NCBI RefSeq assembly: GCF_003265705.1
Contig: NW_020312817.1
Coordinates: forward strand, 48,787,825 to 48,851,824
Reading direction: 5' to 3'
Length of the DNA: 64,000 nucleotides
DNA from: Callorhinus ursinus
Lineage: Eukaryota; Chordata; Mammalia; Carnivora; Otariidae
A program made the position numbers and the translations under genes. This document shows, in pieces, positions 60,350 to 64,000 of this stretch; the first letter of the stretch is position 1; every line of letters begins with the position of its first letter. Under the pieces are notes generated by a model. That model was not told where the DNA came from and did not search any database. It was given only the letters and a program-made list of their open reading frames with translations.

Positions 60350-60870
60350 AATAATCAATCTTCCTCACATCACTTGTTGAAAAATCCATTTTTTTCTTTT
60401 ATCATTAGTTTGTGATTTTCCCTTTATCATAAAGTATTTTGTGTTCTAGTGTCATTTTTGTGTCTGTCTATATCATTAATTGAATAATTATTGCAGTAGT
60501 TTCACACTAATCATTATAGCTTAATAACATGTTTTACTATTTGGTGATACCAACCACCCTTCCACACACTCCCATTCCTTTTCATTGCTATATTTTTCCT
60601 CTGAAGATTTCTCACTTAGTATTTTTATGTTTATTCTTCCAGGTTAACTATAGAATTATTTTGACAAGCATCAAAAAAAAAAACTCATTGCAAATATTAT
60701 TACCATTACTATAATTTCAGAACAAAATTACATTGCTATATTTAGTTTTCCACTCAATAACACTGTAATAATCAGTAAAATTATAAAGATTTTTTTAGTA
60801 GTTTTGAAAATTTTTGTGAAAGTTATTCCAAATTAATGTCCCTGTGTGTATGTTCACTGCCATTGCTATT
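60350..60870 (-). mobile_element. Antisense old L1M fossil, left part
   Basis: CACTTGTTGAAAAATCCATTTTTTTC is an antisense L1 ORF2 word and leads into further decayed ORF2. The element continues at 63414 after the retrocopy. Confidence 0.5.
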
Positions 60871-60951
60871 AAGAGTGGCATCTCTGATACATAGCCGGAC
60901 GCAGTCCCTACCCACCGTCGTCTGTAGTGCTTGCAGCTCTTCTCCTTTAAG

Positions 60952-63126
60952 ATGCCTGAGGAAGTGCACCATGGAAAGGAGGAGGTGGAGACTTTTGCCT
61001 TCCAGGCAGAAATTGCCCAACTCATGTCCCTCATCATCAATACCTTCTATTCCAACAAGGAAATTTTCCTTCGGGAGTTAATCAGTAATGCTTCTGATGC
61101 CTTGGACAAGATTCGCTATGAGAGCCTGACAGACCCTTCCAAGTTGGACAGTGGTAAAGAGCTGAAAATTGACATCATCCTCAACCCCCAGGAGCGCACC
61201 CTGACTCTAGTGGACACAGGCATTGGCATGACCAAAGCCGATCTCATAAATAATTTGGGAACCATTGCCAAGTCCGGAACTAAAGCATTCATGGAGGCTC
61301 TTCAGGCTGGTGCAGACATCTCCATGATCGGACAGTTTGGCGTTGGCTTTTATTCTGCCTACCTGGTGGCAGAGAAGGTGGTGGTTATCACAAAGCACAA
61401 TGATGATGAGCAGTATGCCTGGGAGTCTTCTGCTGGGGGCTCCTTCACTGTATGTGCAGACCATGGTGAGCCCATTGGCCGGGGTACTAAAGTGATTCTC
61501 CATCTTAAAGAAGACCAGACAGAGTATTTAGAGGAGAGACGTGTCAAAGAAGTGGTGAAGAAGCATTCGCAGTTCATAGGTTATCCCATCACCCTTTATT
61601 TGGAGAAGGAACGAGAGAAAGAAATCAGTGATGATGAGGCAGAGGAGGAGAAAGGGGAGAAAGAGGAAGAAGATAAAGATGATGAGGAGAAGCCCAAGAT
61701 TGAAGATGTGGGTTCAGATGAGGAGGATGATAGTGGGAAGGACAAGAAAAAGAAAACAAAGAAGATTAAGGAGAAATACATAGATCAGGAAGAACTGAAC
61801 AAGACCAAGCCCATTTGGACCAGAAACCTTGATGACATTACCCAGGAGGAATATGGAGAGTTTTACAAGAGTCTTACTAATGACTGGGAAGACCACTTGG
61901 CAGTCAAGCATTTCTCTGTAGAAGGTCAGCTGGAATTCAGGGCATTGCTGTTTATCCCCCATTGGGCCCCTTTTGACCTCTTTGAGAACAAGAAGAAAAA
62001 GAACAACATCAAACTCTATGTTCGCCGTGTGTTCATCATGGACAGCTGTGATGAATTGATACCAGAGTATCTCAACTTCATCCGTGGTGTGGTTGATTCC
62101 GAGGACCTGCCATTGAATATCTCCCGAGAAATGCTCCAGCAGAGCAAAATCTTGAAGGTCATTCGCAAAAATATTGTGAAGAAGTGCCTTGAGCTCTTCT
62201 CTGAACTGGCAGAAGACAAGGAGAACTATAAGAAATTCTATGAGGCGTTCTCTAAAAACCTAAAGCTTGGAATCCATGAGGACTCTACTAACCGGCGCCG
62301 CCTTTCTGAGCTGCTGCGTTACCACACTTCCCAGTCTGGGGATGAGATGACTTCTCTTTCAGAATATGTGTCCCGCATGAAAGAGACCCAGAAGTCCATC
62401 TATTACATCACTGGTGAGAGCAAGGAGCAGGTTGCCAACTCCGCTTTTGTGGAGCGAGTGCGGAAGCAGGGCTTCGAGGTAGTGTATATGACGGAGCCTA
62501 TCGACGAGTACTGCGTGCAGCAGCTCAAGGAGTTTGATGGGAAGAGTCTGGTCTCGGTTACCAAGGAGGGCCTGGAGCTGCCTGAGGATGAAGAGGAGAA
62601 GAAGAAAATGGAGGAGAGCAAGGCCAAGTTCGAGAACCTCTGCAAACTCATGAAAGAAATCTTGGATAAGAAGGTTGAGAAGGTGACAATCTCCAACAGG
62701 CTAGTATCTTCACCCTGCTGCATTGTGACTAGCACCTATGGCTGGACGGCCAACATGGAGCAGATCATGAAAGCCCAGGCCCTTCGGGACAACTCTACGA
62801 TGGGCTATATGATGGCCAAGAAGCACCTGGAGATCAACCCTGACCACCCCATCGTGGAAACGCTGCGGCAGAAGGCGGAGGCGGACAAGAATGACAAGGC
62901 AGTCAAGGACCTGGTGGTGCTGCTGTTTGAAACAGCTCTGCTCTCCTCTGGCTTCTCACTTGAGGATCCCCAGACTCACTCCAACCGCATCTACCTCATG
63001 ATCAAGCTAGGCCTGGGCATTGATGAAGATGAAGTGACTGCAGAGGAACCCAGTGCTGCTGTTCCTGATGAGATCCCCCGCCTTGAGGGTGATGAGGATG
63101 CCTCTCGCATGGAAGAAGTAGATTAG
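60952..63126 (+). CDS. HSP90AB1: HSP90-beta-like open reading frame of the retrocopy, 724 codons, uninterrupted
   Basis: HSP90-beta is the constitutive cytosolic ATP-dependent chaperone dimer. The ATG at 60952 gives exactly 724 residues, the length of human HSP90AB1. Domains appear in order. The N-terminal GHKL ATPase spans residues 1-210, with catalytic E42 in ELISNAS, D88 in VDTGIGMT and the [10 protein letters not shown] lid motif. The charged linker spans about 222-276, with casein kinase 2 serines S226 and S255. The middle domain has R392 in SREMLQQ. A C-terminal dimerisation domain follows, and MEEVD at 720-724 binds TPR co-chaperones. Compared with the human protein as I remember it, I see E9K, P77L, R168C, P293L, R337H, R338W, R506Q and P710R, plus T696 and S701, which may be parental. 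R338 belongs to a RAPFDLFE loop conserved in cytosolic HSP90s. The frame is open but probably not under strong selection. I list it as an ORF, not as a proven gene. Confidence 0.7.
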   Translation: MPEEVHHGKEEVETFAFQAEIAQLMSLIINTFYSNKEIFLRELISNASDALDKIRYESLTDPSKLDSGKELKIDIILNPQERTLTLVDTGIGMTKADLINNLGTIAKSGTKAFMEALQAGADISMIGQFGVGFYSAYLVAEKVVVITKHNDDEQYAWESSAGGSFTVCADHGEPIGRGTKVILHLKEDQTEYLEERRVKEVVKKHSQFIGYPITLYLEKEREKEISDDEAEEEKGEKEEEDKDDEEKPKIEDVGSDEEDDSGKDKKKKTKKIKEKYIDQEELNKTKPIWTRNLDDITQEEYGEFYKSLTNDWEDHLAVKHFSVEGQLEFRALLFIPHWAPFDLFENKKKKNNIKLYVRRVFIMDSCDELIPEYLNFIRGVVDSEDLPLNISREMLQQSKILKVIRKNIVKKCLELFSELAEDKENYKKFYEAFSKNLKLGIHEDSTNRRRLSELLRYHTSQSGDEMTSLSEYVSRMKETQKSIYYITGESKEQVANSAFVERVRKQGFEVVYMTEPIDEYCVQQLKEFDGKSLVSVTKEGLELPEDEEEKKKMEESKAKFENLCKLMKEILDKKVEKVTISNRLVSSPCCIVTSTYGWTANMEQIMKAQALRDNSTMGYMMAKKHLEINPDHPIVETLRQKAEADKNDKAVKDLVVLLFETALLSSGFSLEDPQTHSNRIYLMIKLGLGIDEDEVTAEEPSAAVPDEIPRLEGDEDASRMEEVD

Positions 63127-63363
63127 TTCTATCTGCAGACCTTGTGCCCGCTGTATAGTGTCCCCATGGCTCCCCAGCAGCCCCGAGCGGCCCCGGTTCA
63201 CCTGGTTCCCTCTGCTGATGTCTAGTGGTTTTTTTTTTTTTTCCTCCTGTCGTTGAGGCAGGAAAGAAGGCCCTCAAGCCCTATCCCTTCTGATATTTGA
63301 CGGGGTTTGGATATATATTGTGGGGTTTTTTTGTTTATTTTGTTCCGAGATTAAAGTATGCAA

Positions 63364-63369
63364 AATAAA
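63364..63369 (+). promoter_or_regulatory. Retained polyadenylation signal AATAAA of the retrocopy
   Basis: AATAAA lies 18 bases before the A-tail begins, inherited from the parent mRNA. Confidence 0.85.
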
Positions 63370-63413
63370 GAAGATACAGTTTTATACAAAAAAAAAAAAA
63401 GAGTGGCATCTCT

Positions 63414-64000
63414 TTCTGTTATAAATTTATATTACTGCTGATTTATAGGAAAGCAATTGATTTTTTTAAGTATTTATCTTATATCTGGCTATTTTAATCA
63501 ACTCATATTAATTCTAACTGCTATTTTTTATGTTTTCACAATATAGTTAATTTGTCAATTTTTTTCATATTTTCTCTTTCCTTTCCAATATTCAACTTGA
63601 CTTAAGGTCCACTATAGTTTATTGACTAGCGTTTTCTAGAACATTATATAAAAATAGCATTGGCTGCATTCTTATTTTTTCTTGCCTTTAATAGAAAATT
63701 TTTTAGAGATTTTATTTATTTATTTGACAGAGAGACACAGCGAGAGAGGTTACACAAGCAGGGGGAGTGGGAGAGGGAGAAGCAGGCCTCCTGCAGAGCA
63801 GGGAGCCTGATGCAGGGCTTGATCCCAGGACCCTGGGATCATGACCCGAGCCGAAGGCAGATGCTTAATGACTGAGCCACCCAGGTGCCCCTAATAGAAA
63901 TTTTTCTATTGGAGGTTATTTTTCACACTTAATTATTTACTCCTTTTGGGATTTGTTTTGTAATATGAGGTAAATGTATAAATTGATTTTCCCCTAATAG
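63414..64000 (-). mobile_element. Antisense old L1M fossil, right part, holding a Can-SINE
   Basis: GGAAAGCAATTGATTTTTTTAAGTATTTATCTTATATCTGGCTATTTTAATCAACTCATATTAATTCTAAC follows the antisense L1 ORF2 pattern of 'aattgatttttgtatattgaccttgtatcctgc'. It continues the L1 fossil left of the HSP90AB1 retrocopy and is broken again by the SINE at 63704. Confidence 0.5.
63704..63891 (-). mobile_element. Can-SINE, full length
   Basis: Complete antisense Can-SINE ending GAGCCACCCAGGTGCCCC. The duplication TAATAGAAAATTTTT (about 63689-63703) recurs as TAATAGAAATTTTT at 63892, so it is slightly decayed. Confidence 0.93.

Larger units (their letters stand above)
60871..63413 (+). pseudogene. HSP90AB1: HSP90AB1 processed retrocopy (complete insertion with target-site duplication)
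   Basis: This is a spliced, reverse-transcribed copy of the HSP90-beta mRNA. The insertion has all retrotransposition marks. AAGAGTGGCATCTCT is duplicated at 60871-60885 and 63399-63413. The left junction reads TT|AAGAG, close to the L1 endonuclease TT|AAAA target. There is a short 5' UTR (about 66 bases), an intronless reading frame (60952-63126), the 3' UTR, an AATAAA at 63364-63369, and an A-tail of about 11-13 bases at 63388-63400. No intron, promoter or CpG-island-like region is visible just upstream; the upstream neighbour is a decayed antisense L1. The parent gene must lie elsewhere. Whether this copy is transcribed cannot be told from sequence. Confidence 0.95.

Noticed and set aside
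60931..60951. In-frame extension of the HSP90AB1 frame upstream of the ATG
   Set aside because: It starts with TTG and lies in the former 5' UTR; the ATG at 60952 begins the known MPEEVHHG N-terminus.
61596..61781. Serine-rich open frame on the - strand inside the HSP90AB1 copy
   Set aside because: It is the antisense of the Glu/Lys-rich charged linker.
60952..63126. Reading the HSP90AB1 copy as the native multi-exon gene
   Set aside because: There are no introns, and it has an A-tail and flanking target-site duplications, so it is a retrocopy.
63002..63277. 91-codon open frame on the - strand at the HSP90AB1 3' end
   Set aside because: Antisense shadow across the stop codon and 3' UTR with no family features.

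Overview
The window is nuclear DNA from a carnivoran mammal. The evidence is about fifteen tRNA-Lys-derived Can-SINEs, the carnivore type that opens with a CCTGGGTGGCTCAG-like head and ends in a CT-rich stretch plus an A-rich tail, together with a carnivore-type LINE-1. The head and tail look more like those I associate with arctoid caniforms (bear, seal, mustelid) than with the dog SINEC_Cf type, but that is a judgement by eye. I see no native multi-exon gene, no RNA gene, no CRISPR array and no prokaryotic or viral operon. The window reads as intergenic or deep intronic sequence made of layered mobile-element fossils.

Layout. 1-14.9 kb holds old hAT (MER5-like) fragments, a possible solitary LTR, two Can-SINEs, MIR copies, and an L2 LINE broken by a Tigger-type MITE and an old L1 3' end (about 12.1-13.8 kb). 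14.9-21.1 kb is a full-length L1 on the + strand, with an intact ORF1 of 296 codons and an ORF2 ruined by several frameshifts and stops. It sits inside an older SINE, and a younger SINE abuts its 5' end. 21-32 kb is mostly unassigned sequence with microsatellites, MIR and old L1 pieces. 32.7-36.4 kb has an antisense ERVL-type LTR carrying a Can-SINE, a second LTR/MER-like piece and a hAT fossil. 38.5-47.5 kb is dense in old L1/HAL1 fragments and in young Can-SINEs with clean target-site duplications. 48.6-53.4 kb has MIR, antisense L2, antisense L1, a hAT fossil split by an L1 3' end, and a sense L2 with visible reverse-transcriptase motifs. 54.1-57.4 kb is old L1. 

The notable gene-like object is at 60,886-63,400: a complete processed copy of HSP90AB1 (cytosolic HSP90-beta) with short 5' UTR, an uninterrupted 724-codon reading frame ending in MEEVD, 3' UTR, AATAAA, an A-tail and a 15-bp target-site duplication. 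It landed in an antisense L1 fossil. Several changes from the human protein recalled from memory, half of them expected CpG transitions in arginine codons, suggest a fairly young copy under relaxed constraint rather than a conserved gene.

Nothing here forms a coordinated new system. The interest lies in the intact HSP90AB1 retrocopy, the datable nested insertions, and a few DNA-structure-prone repeats. Old repeat family names are recognised by eye from remembered consensus sequences, so boundaries of old elements are approximate.
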